Shown: positions 55,066 to 62,729 of the stretch, one piece after another
Position numbering within the stretch: position 1 is the first letter of the stretch
Layout: each line of letters begins with the position of its first letter
From: DATJPY01 sp035506135
Lineage (GTDB): Bacteria > Myxococcota_A > UBA9160 > PR03
Length of the DNA stretch: 64,000 bases
Assembly: GCA_035506135.1 (NCBI GenBank)
Contig: DATJPY010000067.1
Span: 4,346-68,345, forward strand
Direction: 5' to 3'
Position numbers and translations under genes: made by a program
Notes under the pieces: model-generated
The model's input: the letters and a program-made list of their open reading frames with translations, nothing else
The model's database searches: none
What the model was told of the DNA's origin: nothing

Positions 55066-55665
55066 ATGAAGCGCAGGACGAAGATCCTGATCCTCGTCGC
55101 CGTCGGGTACGTCGTCGCGATGTACTTCGGGTCCTGCAACAGCGCGGTGCTCGCGCCGGCGCACACCGCCGCCGAGCGGGCGCAGGCCGACGCGCTCCAC
55201 TTCCCCATCCGGGTCGGCGTCGAGCGGTACCCGCTCCCCGCCTACTCGGACCGGCTGATCGGGATCCTGCGGAGCACCGGGCTCTTCGACTCGGTCGATG
55301 CACTCGACAAGCTCGGCGCACCGCCCGACCTGATCGCCCGCGTGACGGGCCCGTCCGAGGGCGCGGCGGTGATCCCGGCGCTGACGCTGATCACGCTCGG
55401 CATCATTCCCACCTTCGCCGACGAGACCTGGGGCGAGAAGTTCGAGCTCGCGTCGCCGCGGAATCCCGCGCGTTCGATCGCGATCGAGACGCGCTGGACC
55501 GGCGCGACGGCGCTCGGCCTGGCGTGCTCGCTGCTCAACCTGTCGCCGGGCCGAACCAGCGGCGACGTGACCTCGCACCCGCGATCGGTCGAGCACTTCC
55601 GGGTGTCGATCGCCGCGCACGCGGCGGAGATCGAGGCGCTGGCCGCGCCCAGGACGGCGCCCTGA
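55066..55665 (+). CDS. hypothetical membrane-anchored or lipoprotein
   Basis: A 199-residue protein. ATG 55066 follows GGAGA at seven bases. The basic start KRRTK and one hydrophobic stretch (ILILVAVGYVVAMYFGSC) make an N-terminal anchor that could be a lipobox with Cys24. The exported part contains VGVERYPLPAYSDRLIGILR, a short ALTLITLGIIPTFADETWGE with a possible second membrane-associated helix, and FELASPRNPARSIAIETRWT. No family recognised. It is divergent from pqqB and followed by a hairpin (55667-55680). Confidence 0.65.
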   Translation: MKRRTKILILVAVGYVVAMYFGSCNSAVLAPAHTAAERAQADALHFPIRVGVERYPLPAYSDRLIGILRSTGLFDSVDALDKLGAPPDLIARVTGPSEGAAVIPALTLITLGIIPTFADETWGEKFELASPRNPARSIAIETRWTGATALGLACSLLNLSPGRTSGDVTSHPRSVEHFRVSIAAHAAEIEALAAPRTAP

Positions 55666-55666
55666 A

Positions 55667-55680
55667 GGACGGGGGCGTCC
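55667..55680. terminator. hairpin between convergent genes
   Basis: GGACG-GGGG-CGTCC is a 5-bp G-C-rich stem with a four-base loop in the 21-bp gap between the convergent hypothetical gene and the RidA gene. It can form on both transcripts and is a plausible bidirectional terminator. There is no T-run, and the stem is short. Confidence 0.4.
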
Positions 55681-55686
55681 GCCCGC

Positions 55687-56076
55687 TCAGCCGATCATCG
55701 CGACGGCCTCGATCTCGACCAGGAGCTGCGGGACCGCGAGCGCCGAGACGACTACGTAGGTGCTGGCCGGGTACTGGCCCTCCTTCCAGTGGCGCTGGCG
55801 CGCTGCGGCGATGGCGGGGCGGTAGGCGGCGTCCGTCACGTAGACGTTGATCTTGACGATGTCGTCGAGCGTACCGCCGCAGGCCTCGACCACCGTGCGC
55901 AGATTGCGGAACACCTGCTCGGTTTGCGCCGCGGCGTCGCCCTCGCCCACCACCTTGCCCTGGCCGTCGAGCGCAACCTGGCCCGAGATGAAGACGGGCG
56001 CGCCCGTCTTGCGGACGGCGTAGGAGTAGCCGCTCGGCGGCGCCATTGCGGCCGGATTCACGATCTGCTTCGACAC
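55687..56076 (-). CDS. RidA family protein
   Basis: A 129-residue RidA/YjgF/UK114 family member, a trimeric protein whose archetype hydrolyses reactive enamines and imines from PLP enzymes. Family elements are VFISGQVALDGQGKVVGEGD, QTEQVFRNLRTVVEACGG and DIVKINVYVTDAAYR. The catalytic arginine of RidA lies in a motif absent here (VNVYVTD replaces VFLRDMXXF), which places it among Rid subfamilies with other roles. GTG 56076 follows AAGGAGG. It is the last gene of a leftward run with the acyl-CoA dehydrogenase. Confidence 0.85.
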   Translation of the reverse strand: MSKQIVNPAAMAPPSGYSYAVRKTGAPVFISGQVALDGQGKVVGEGDAAAQTEQVFRNLRTVVEACGGTLDDIVKINVYVTDAAYRPAIAAARQRHWKEGQYPASTYVVVSALAVPQLLVEIEAVAMIG

Positions 56077-56140
56077 TCGGCCTCCTTCGTGCTCTTCGAG
56101 ACGGTTCGCCGGCGGGCGCGGACGATCCGCCGCCCCGGCG

Positions 56141-57886
56141 TCACCCCTCCTGCTTGGCGTACTCGGCGAGGATGCGCTCGTCGCGCTCGAGGCGGCCCTT
56201 GTGGTTCTCGCGGATGCGGCGCGCCATGGTCTCGGTCTCTAGCATCCGGCGGCGCACGAACGCCTCGGCGAGATCGAGGCGCGCCGGGTCGGCGCCGACC
56301 TGTCGCAGCAGCTCCGCGGCGGCGATCACGCTGATCACCATCTCGGCGATCAGCTTGGCGCGCAGGAGCGCGTAGCCGACGTCGGCGAAGAGCACCAGCG
56401 CGCACTCCTCGATGCGGCCGACGGTCGCCTCGACCTGCTTGGCCAGCTCGGCGCGCGCGGCGTCTCCCATCATCGTGCCGAGCTGCGTCCGCAGGTCGGC
56501 CACCACGACGCCGAGCGCGCCCTTGCCCATCTCCCGCAGCGCGAACGAGGCCTGGATCTCGCTGGTGCCCTCGTACACGGTCATGATGAGGCTGTCGGCG
56601 TGCAGCTTCGCGACGTCGGCGTCCATCGTGTAGCCGATGCCGCCGAAGACCTGCATCGCGTCGCGCGTGATGTCGTGGCAGATCTCGGTGGCGAAGTACT
56701 TGCAGAGCGGCGTCAGCAGCCGCACCCGCGCCACCTCGCGCTCGAGGGCCTGGCGCAGCTCGTTCTCCTCGCCGGCCGCGAGCCCGCCGCGCCGGAGCGC
56801 CGCCTCGCGGGCCGCGCACAGGTCGACCAGCTCGAAGGTGTGGTACAGGATCGCACGCGCGGCCTCGACGTTGGTGGTCATCTTGGCGAGCATCGCGAGC
56901 ACGAGCGGCTGCTTCGCGATCGGCTGGCCGAACTGCTGGCGCTCGTGCGCGTATCGGTTGGCGTCGTGTAGCGCGGCGGCGGCGACGCCGATCGCCTGCG
57001 CCGCCACCCCGAGCCGCGCGTTGTTCATGAGATCGAGCATGGCGCGGAAGCCGTTGCCCTTCTGCCCGAGGCGCCAGCCGACCGCGTCCTCGAAGACGAC
57101 CTCGCAGGTGGGCGAGCCGTGGATGCCGAGCTTGCGCTCGAGCCGCGCCACGCGGATGCCGTTGCGCGAGCCGTCCTCGAGGTGCCGCGGCACCAGTACC
57201 AGCGAGAGGCCGTTCGTCGTGCCCTTCGACTGCTCGTAGGTGTCGCCGTCGCGCGCGAGGACCAGGTGGACCTCGGCGCCGCCGTTGGTGATGAAGATCT
57301 TCGAGCCGCTCACGCGCAGCGTGCCGTCGGGCTGCTCGACGGCCCGCGTGGTGATGCCGCCGAGGTCGCTCCCGGCCTTGGGCTCGGTCAGGTCCATGGC
57401 GCCCTGCACCTCGCCGGCCGTGAAGCGCGGCAGCCAGCGGCTCTTGATCGCCTCGTCGCCGTATCTCTCGATGTCGCCGGCGACGCCCGCCTGGAGCCCG
57501 ACCACCGTCATCAGGCTCGCGTCCGCGCGGGAGAGCATCTCCATGTAGAAGCCGGAGAGCAGCCCGGGCAGAGCGGCGCCGCCGTAGGCCTCGGAGACGA
57601 TGAGCGACACCAGCCCCGCCTCGCGCAGCGTCTGGTACGCATCGCGGATGTGCCGCGGCGGCTGCGCGCCGCCGTCTGCGGTGCGCTCCGCCTCTTCCTG
57701 CCAGTGCTCGCGCGCCCCGCGCTCGAAGCTCTCGGCGAGCTGCGCCGCGGTCTCGAGCACGCTGCGGTACGCGCCCACCTCCGAGGCGACGTCGGGCGAA
57801 CCGCCGCGGCGGAGCTCCAGGAGCCGCTCCCAGTCGACCAGGTCGTCGACGTACAGGCGCATGGTCGGGGTGTAGTAGCTCTGCAT
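56141..57886 (-). CDS. long acyl-CoA dehydrogenase, DmdC/FadE-like
   Basis: A 581-residue acyl-CoA dehydrogenase of the long, C-terminally extended group that includes 3-methylmercaptopropionyl-CoA dehydrogenase (DmdC). Motifs are DLTEPKAGSDLGGITT and FITNGGAEVHLVLA, then YAHERQQFGQPIAKQPLVLA and the complete active-site sequence VYEGTSEIQASFALREMG with the catalytic glutamate. A helical C-terminal domain of about 110 residues follows. ATG 57886 follows GGGAGGTG. It lies 23 bases after the ileS stop. The large size suggests a bulky or aryl-like acyl substrate, which is inference. Confidence 0.9.
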   Translation of the reverse strand: MQSYYTPTMRLYVDDLVDWERLLELRRGGSPDVASEVGAYRSVLETAAQLAESFERGAREHWQEEAERTADGGAQPPRHIRDAYQTLREAGLVSLIVSEAYGGAALPGLLSGFYMEMLSRADASLMTVVGLQAGVAGDIERYGDEAIKSRWLPRFTAGEVQGAMDLTEPKAGSDLGGITTRAVEQPDGTLRVSGSKIFITNGGAEVHLVLARDGDTYEQSKGTTNGLSLVLVPRHLEDGSRNGIRVARLERKLGIHGSPTCEVVFEDAVGWRLGQKGNGFRAMLDLMNNARLGVAAQAIGVAAAALHDANRYAHERQQFGQPIAKQPLVLAMLAKMTTNVEAARAILYHTFELVDLCAAREAALRRGGLAAGEENELRQALEREVARVRLLTPLCKYFATEICHDITRDAMQVFGGIGYTMDADVAKLHADSLIMTVYEGTSEIQASFALREMGKGALGVVVADLRTQLGTMMGDAARAELAKQVEATVGRIEECALVLFADVGYALLRAKLIAEMVISVIAAAELLRQVGADPARLDLAEAFVRRRMLETETMARRIRENHKGRLERDERILAEYAKQEG

Positions 57887-57909
57887 GGCACCTCCCGGCT
57901 GCGATCGGG

Positions 57910-60900
57910 TCACTCGCTCGCGCGCGAGAGACCGATCTGCACCGAGCGCTCGCCGAAGCGCGCCTCGTGGCGCGAGCCCGCGCCGGGCTCCAGCGTCTCG
58001 ACCAGCTCGACGGCGCGCGCCAGCGTCTGCTCGGCGATCCAGTCGCGGTGCCGCTCGACCGCGCCGCGCCAGTCCTCGGGCAGCGCGAGCGAGAGGCGGA
58101 TGCGATCGGCCACGTGCAGGCCCGCCTCCTTGCGCGCCTGCTGTACGCCGCGCACGACGTCGCGCGCCACGCCCTCGGCCACGAGCTCGTCGGTGAGCTC
58201 CGTGTCGAGCACCGCGATCGCATCGCGGGACGCGAGCGGCTCGCAGGCGATGCCCGCGTGCGGCTCGAGGCGGAGCTGGTACTCGCCCGGCTCGAGGCGC
58301 TGCCCGGCGACCTCGATGCCGCCGTCGGCCAGGCGCTCGAAGCGCCCGCCCTTCGCGGCCGCCAGCACGTCCTTCATCGCCGGCCCGAGGCGCGGCCCGA
58401 GCGCGCGCGCGTTCACGGCGAGCTGGAAGCGCGCCCACTCGTCGATCGAGGATGCCAGCCGCACCTCCTTGACGTTGACCTCCTCGCGCAGGAGGTCCGC
58501 GTAGGGCGCCAGGCGCTCGACCCCGGCGCCCGCGAGCGTGAGCGCGGCGAGCGGCTGTCGCACCCGTACCCCCGACTTCTCGCGCAGCGTGCGCGCGGCG
58601 CTCGCCGCGTCCCGCACCCGGTCCATGTCGGCGACGAGCGCGCTGTCGGCCGGCAGCGCGGCGGCATCCGGCCAGTCGGCCAGGTGGACGCTCAGCTCGC
58701 GGGTGAGGCCGCGGTAGATCTCCTCGGCGACGAAGGGAAGGAGCGGCGCGGCCGCGCGGGCCAGCGTCACCAGGACGGTGTAGAGCGTGTCATAGGCGTC
58801 GCGCTTGTCGGCATCCATCCCGCTGCGCCAGAAGCGCTCGCGGCTGCGGCGGATGTACCAGTTGGTGAGCGCGTCGAGAAGGTCCGTGACCCGCGCGCAC
58901 GCGCCCGCGAGGTCGTAGGCGTCGAGGCTCGCGGTCATGCCCTCGACGAGCTGGTGCGTCTTCGCCAGCACGTAGCGGTCGAGGAGCCCCGTCGCGTCGG
59001 CGCGCCCGCGCGCCTCGATGCCGTCCGTGTTCGCGTACAGGCAGAAGAAGGCGTAGGCGTTCCAGAAGGGCAGCACCACGCCGCGGACCGCGTCTCCGAT
59101 CGCCTTCTCGTCGAGGCGCAGGTCGAGCCCGCGCAGCACCGGCGACGACACGAGGTACCAGCGCAGCGCGTCGGATCCCTGCGTGTCCATCACCTCGAGC
59201 GGATCGGTGTAGTTGCGCAGCCGCTTCGAGAGCTTCTGTCCGCTCTCGGAGAGGATCACGCCGTGGCACATGCAGGTCTTGAAGGGCGGGCGGTCGAACA
59301 GCGCGGTGCCGAGCACCATCAGCGTGTAGAACCAGCCGCGCGTCTGGGCGACATACTCGACGATGAAGTCGCCGGGGAAGTGGCTCTCGAACCGCTCGCG
59401 ATTCTCGAAGGGGTAGTGCACCTGGGCGAACGGCATCGACCCGGACTCGAACCAGCAGTCGAGCACGTCCGAGACGCGACGCATGGTGCTGCGGCCGGTC
59501 GGGTCGTCGGGATTCGGGCGCACCAGGTCGTCGATGTGCGGCCGGTGGAGGTCCGCCGGCCGCACGCCGAAGTCGCGCTCGAGCTCGTCGAGGCTGCCGT
59601 ACACGTCGATGCGCGGGATGGCAGGGTCGTCGCTCTTCCAGACGGGGATCGGCGAGCCCCAGAAGCGGTTGCGGCTGATCGACCAGTCCTTGGCGCCCTC
59701 GAGCCATCGGCCCATCTGGCCGTCGCGCACGTTCGCGGGGATCCAGTGGATCTGCCGGTTCAGCTCGACCATGCGCTCGGCGAACGACGACACGCGCACG
59801 TACCACGATGACATCGCGCGGTAGATCAGCGGCGTGTCGGTGCGCCAGCAGTGCGGGTAGTTGTGGACGATGGTCTCGTGCCGCACCAGCTCACCGCGCT
59901 CGCGGAGGGCGCGGATGATCGAGGGGTTCGCGTCGAAGACGAGTTGGCCCGCCCAGTCCGGCACGGCGTGGGTGAAGCGGCCGGTGTCGTCGACCGGCAT
60001 CACGACGGGGAGGCCCGCCGCGCGCCCGACCTCGAGGTCGTCCTCGCCGTGGCCGGGCGCCATGTGCACGATGCCGGTGCCCTCCTCGGTCGAGACGAAG
60101 TCGGCGGCCAGCACGCGGAAGGCGTTCGGCGCGTCGGCGAAGAACGGGAAGAGCGGCCGGTAGCGCAGGCCCGCGAACGCCGCGCCCAGGCCCCGGCGGA
60201 CGACCTCGGCCTCGCCGAGCTCGTTGGCGAAGCGCTCGCGCGCGGCCTCGGCGACGAGCACGCGGCGCTCGCCGAGCCCGAGCAACACGTAGTCGATCTC
60301 GGGGCCCACCGCGAGCGCCAGGTTCGAGGGCAGCGTCCAGGGCGTCGTGGTCCAGGCCCAGATCTCGGTCGGCTGGTCGGAGCTGGGGCCGTCTACGTGG
60401 AAGCGCACGGTGACGGCCGGGTCCTGGCGCTCGCGCGTGGCGTCGTCGAGGCGCGTCTCGAAGTTCGAGAGCGGCGTCTCGGCCGCCCACGAGTAGGGCA
60501 GCACGCGCTCGCCCTCGTACACCAGCCCCTTCTCGTGGAGGCGCTTGAAGGCCCACATCACGCTCTCCATGTAGGAGAGGTCCATGGTCCGGTAGGCGTT
60601 GTCGAAGTCGACCCAGCGGGCCTGGCGGGCGACGTAGCGCTGCCACTCCTGCGTGTAACGCATCACCGACCGGCGGCAGTGCTCGTTGAAGCGCGCGATC
60701 CCATAGCGCAGGATCTGCGCGCGGCCGGCGACGCCGAGCTCCTTCTCCGCCTCCATCTCGGCCGGCAGCCCGTGGCAGTCCCAGCCGAAGCGCCGCTCGA
60801 CGCGCCGCCCGCGCATGGTCTGGTAGCGGGGGACGATGTCCTTGACGTAGCCCGTGAGCAGGTGCCCGTAGTGCGGGAGCCCGTTCGCGAAGGGCGGTCC

Positions 60901-61104
60901 GTCGTAGAAGACGTACTCGTTCGTGCCGCCGGCCGGCCGCCGCGCAGGGCGGTGCTCCACCGACTCGCGGAAGATCCCCTCGCGCTCCCAGTACGCGATC
61001 AGCGCGCGCTCGAGCGCGGGCAGGCTCGGCTTCTGGTCGACGGCCGGATAGCGGGCCCCCGATCGGGGGCTCGTCCCGAACCGGCTCTCGGGCTCGTCGC
61101 TCAT
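57910..61104 (-). CDS. ileS: isoleucyl-tRNA synthetase, type 2
   Basis: A 1064-residue class Ia synthetase charging tRNA-Ile. The HIGH motif is HYGH in PPFANGLPHYGHLLTGY. The editing domain is present (TTTPWTLPSNLALAVGPEID). The KMSKS loop reads GQKLSKRLRNYTDP, the KXSKR-(K/R)-NY form that marks the eukaryote-like type-2 enzymes. WDCHGLPAE and WFESGSMPFAQVHYPF are also diagnostic. The C-terminus lacks the zinc-finger cysteines of type-1 enzymes. Type-2 enzymes are commonly insensitive to mupirocin. ATG 61104 is preceded by a GAGG. Confidence 0.96.
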   Translation of the reverse strand: MSDEPESRFGTSPRSGARYPAVDQKPSLPALERALIAYWEREGIFRESVEHRPARRPAGGTNEYVFYDGPPFANGLPHYGHLLTGYVKDIVPRYQTMRGRRVERRFGWDCHGLPAEMEAEKELGVAGRAQILRYGIARFNEHCRRSVMRYTQEWQRYVARQARWVDFDNAYRTMDLSYMESVMWAFKRLHEKGLVYEGERVLPYSWAAETPLSNFETRLDDATRERQDPAVTVRFHVDGPSSDQPTEIWAWTTTPWTLPSNLALAVGPEIDYVLLGLGERRVLVAEAARERFANELGEAEVVRRGLGAAFAGLRYRPLFPFFADAPNAFRVLAADFVSTEEGTGIVHMAPGHGEDDLEVGRAAGLPVVMPVDDTGRFTHAVPDWAGQLVFDANPSIIRALRERGELVRHETIVHNYPHCWRTDTPLIYRAMSSWYVRVSSFAERMVELNRQIHWIPANVRDGQMGRWLEGAKDWSISRNRFWGSPIPVWKSDDPAIPRIDVYGSLDELERDFGVRPADLHRPHIDDLVRPNPDDPTGRSTMRRVSDVLDCWFESGSMPFAQVHYPFENRERFESHFPGDFIVEYVAQTRGWFYTLMVLGTALFDRPPFKTCMCHGVILSESGQKLSKRLRNYTDPLEVMDTQGSDALRWYLVSSPVLRGLDLRLDEKAIGDAVRGVVLPFWNAYAFFCLYANTDGIEARGRADATGLLDRYVLAKTHQLVEGMTASLDAYDLAGACARVTDLLDALTNWYIRRSRERFWRSGMDADKRDAYDTLYTVLVTLARAAAPLLPFVAEEIYRGLTRELSVHLADWPDAAALPADSALVADMDRVRDAASAARTLREKSGVRVRQPLAALTLAGAGVERLAPYADLLREEVNVKEVRLASSIDEWARFQLAVNARALGPRLGPAMKDVLAAAKGGRFERLADGGIEVAGQRLEPGEYQLRLEPHAGIACEPLASRDAIAVLDTELTDELVAEGVARDVVRGVQQARKEAGLHVADRIRLSLALPEDWRGAVERHRDWIAEQTLARAVELVETLEPGAGSRHEARFGERSVQIGLSRASE

Positions 61105-61130
61105 GCCGTCCGCCTCACGGAAACCGCAAG

Positions 61131-61146
61131 CTAACCCGCGAGTTAG
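61131..61146. promoter_or_regulatory. short inverted repeat upstream of ileS
   Basis: CTAAC-N6-GTTAG lies 27 bases upstream of the ileS start, in a small AT-richer patch. It may be an operator or the stem of a leader hairpin. No T-box or other known riboswitch pattern is visible, and five-base arms could arise by chance. Confidence 0.3.
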
Positions 61147-61168
61147 GGCGACACAAACGGACTTGCAG

Positions 61169-61717
61169 TCAGCTCGGATCCCGCGCCCACGCGCGGCCGA
61201 AGAGCGGACCGGACATGCGCCACGCCGCATCCGCGAAGCCCTTCGCCTCGAGCGCGCGCGCCCGGCCGCGCGCTGGAGCATCGAGCGCGCGATGTCGATG
61301 CCGACGACCAGCCCGTCGGCGCCGACGCGGTGCGCCAGCGCGGCGGTGCCCGCACGCGAGATCGAGCACCGTGTCCCCGCGCTCGAGCGCGAGGCGCTCG
61401 ACCACCTCGTCGACCTCGTCCGGGAACCGCGGCATGCCGATCCACGGTGCGGCCGCGTCGCGGATCCTGTCGTACAGCCCGGCGGCGAGCGGCGTGTCGA
61501 GCGCGCGCTGCGTCGGGGTCGGAGCGAAGTCTTCGCCGAGCAGGTCCAGCACGCCCGCGCGCAGCGGCACCGCGCGGCCACCGTCGGGAAGGCGCAGGCC
61601 GGGAAGGGTGGGGTCGACCGCGGGCGCGGCATCGGAGCCGGGGAGGCGCAGCAGGCCCGCCGCCCTCTCGAGCACCGCCAGGCCGGCATCCGCTACGTCT
61701 TCCTCCTCCGGCGCCAC
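61169..61717 (-). pseudogene. frameshifted and truncated SAM methyltransferase
   Basis: The leading part reads as a methyltransferase N-terminus (LPDGGRAVPLRAGVLDLLGE, then LAAGLYDRIRDAAAPWIGMP and VERLALERGDTVLDLACG). At motif I the frame breaks. The continuation GTAALAHRVGADGLVVGIDI and ARSMLQRAAGRA lies in another frame, and the first frame resumes at RALEAKGFADAAWRMSG. At least two indels are needed, one just after ACG where a few bases seem missing and one in the run of CG repeats near 61258. The rest of the fold (motifs II to IV) is absent. The original gene resembled the MPBQ/plant At1g78140-like group. Read errors are the alternative explanation. Confidence 0.75.
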
Positions 61718-61840
61718 GCTTGGCGAAGTCGCAGGGCCCGCGTGCGGGCCCGGGCGGCCGGCGGCTGCGGAAAGGGGCTTCCCCCCGTGCCCCGAACCTG
61801 ATAGAGAGTCAGATTCCGGGGGAAGGGGGAGCGAGCGCCC

Positions 61841-62707
61841 GTGGAGCTTCGCGGCCAGATCGCGGTGGTGACCGGCGCCTCGTCGGGCATCGGCCGCGCC
61901 ACCGCGCGCGAGCTGGCGCGGCGCGGCAACACCGTGGTCGCGGTCGCGCGCCGCGAGGCGCTCCTGCGCGAGGTGATCGCCGAGTGCCAGAGCGACGCGC
62001 CGAAGTCGAGCTACCTCGCCGGTGATCTCGGCGACCGCGCTTTTGCGGAAGGGGTGATCGAGGAGACCGCGGCGCGCCACGGCCGCGTCGACCTCCTCGT
62101 GAACAACGCGGCGATCCCGGTCCGCAAGCTCTTCTACCGGACCTCGGTCGAGGACGTCGAGGACGCCCTGCGCGTCAACTTCCTCTCGAGCGTGTGGACC
62201 TGCTACGCGGCGATTCCGCACATGCTGCGCACCGGCGGCGGCGCGATCGTCAACGTGTCGTCGTTCGCCTCGAAGGTCGTTCCGACGCACGAGACGCTCT
62301 ACGCGGCCTCGAAGTGCGCCTTGAATGGATTCACCGAGGGGCTCTGGAACGAGCTCCACGGCTCGAACATCCACGTCGCGCTGATCCATCCCGGCCCGAT
62401 CGACACGGAGATCTGGGACAAGGGCGAGCACCCGGACGGCTACCAGGGCCGCAAGTTCCCGCCGTCGATGGTGGCCGACGCGATCGTCGAGGCGGTCGAG
62501 CGCCGCCGCTACGAGGTCACCGTGCCCCGTCGCAACCTCCAGCTCCTGGCCGCGCGCTTCCTGCGCCTGGTGGCGCCGGGGCTCCTGCGGGCGGGCGTGC
62601 GGCGCATGGATCCGGTTCCCCCGGAGGCGCTAACAGAGGCGCGCGAACGCGCGCGCCGAGGCAGCCGGCTGGGCGACGACGACGGGCCGGGCGGTCCGGG
62701 CGACTGA
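61841..62707 (+). CDS. short-chain dehydrogenase/reductase
   Basis: A 288-residue classical SDR starting at GTG 61841. NAD(P) motif TGASSGIG begins at residue 11. VNNAA stands in place of NNAG, the catalytic serine is in VNVSSFASKVVP, and YXXXK is YAASK. PGPIDTEIWDKGEHPDGYQG follows. The C-terminal extension ARFLRLVAPGLLRAGVRRM is amphipathic and followed by a charged tail, as in DHRS7-like or ketoreductase enzymes that touch membranes. It is divergent from the broken methyltransferase. An SDR at 36124 shares the general plan but is not a close copy. Confidence 0.9.
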   Translation: MELRGQIAVVTGASSGIGRATARELARRGNTVVAVARREALLREVIAECQSDAPKSSYLAGDLGDRAFAEGVIEETAARHGRVDLLVNNAAIPVRKLFYRTSVEDVEDALRVNFLSSVWTCYAAIPHMLRTGGGAIVNVSSFASKVVPTHETLYAASKCALNGFTEGLWNELHGSNIHVALIHPGPIDTEIWDKGEHPDGYQGRKFPPSMVADAIVEAVERRRYEVTVPRRNLQLLAARFLRLVAPGLLRAGVRRMDPVPPEALTEARERARRGSRLGDDDGPGGPGD

Positions 62708-62729
62708 ACGGAGAGGAGTGGAGCGCGTG

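Noticed and set aside
51615..55100. pqqA peptide gene
   Set aside because: No short frame with Glu-X3-Tyr and a ribosome site was seen on either strand, so none is annotated.
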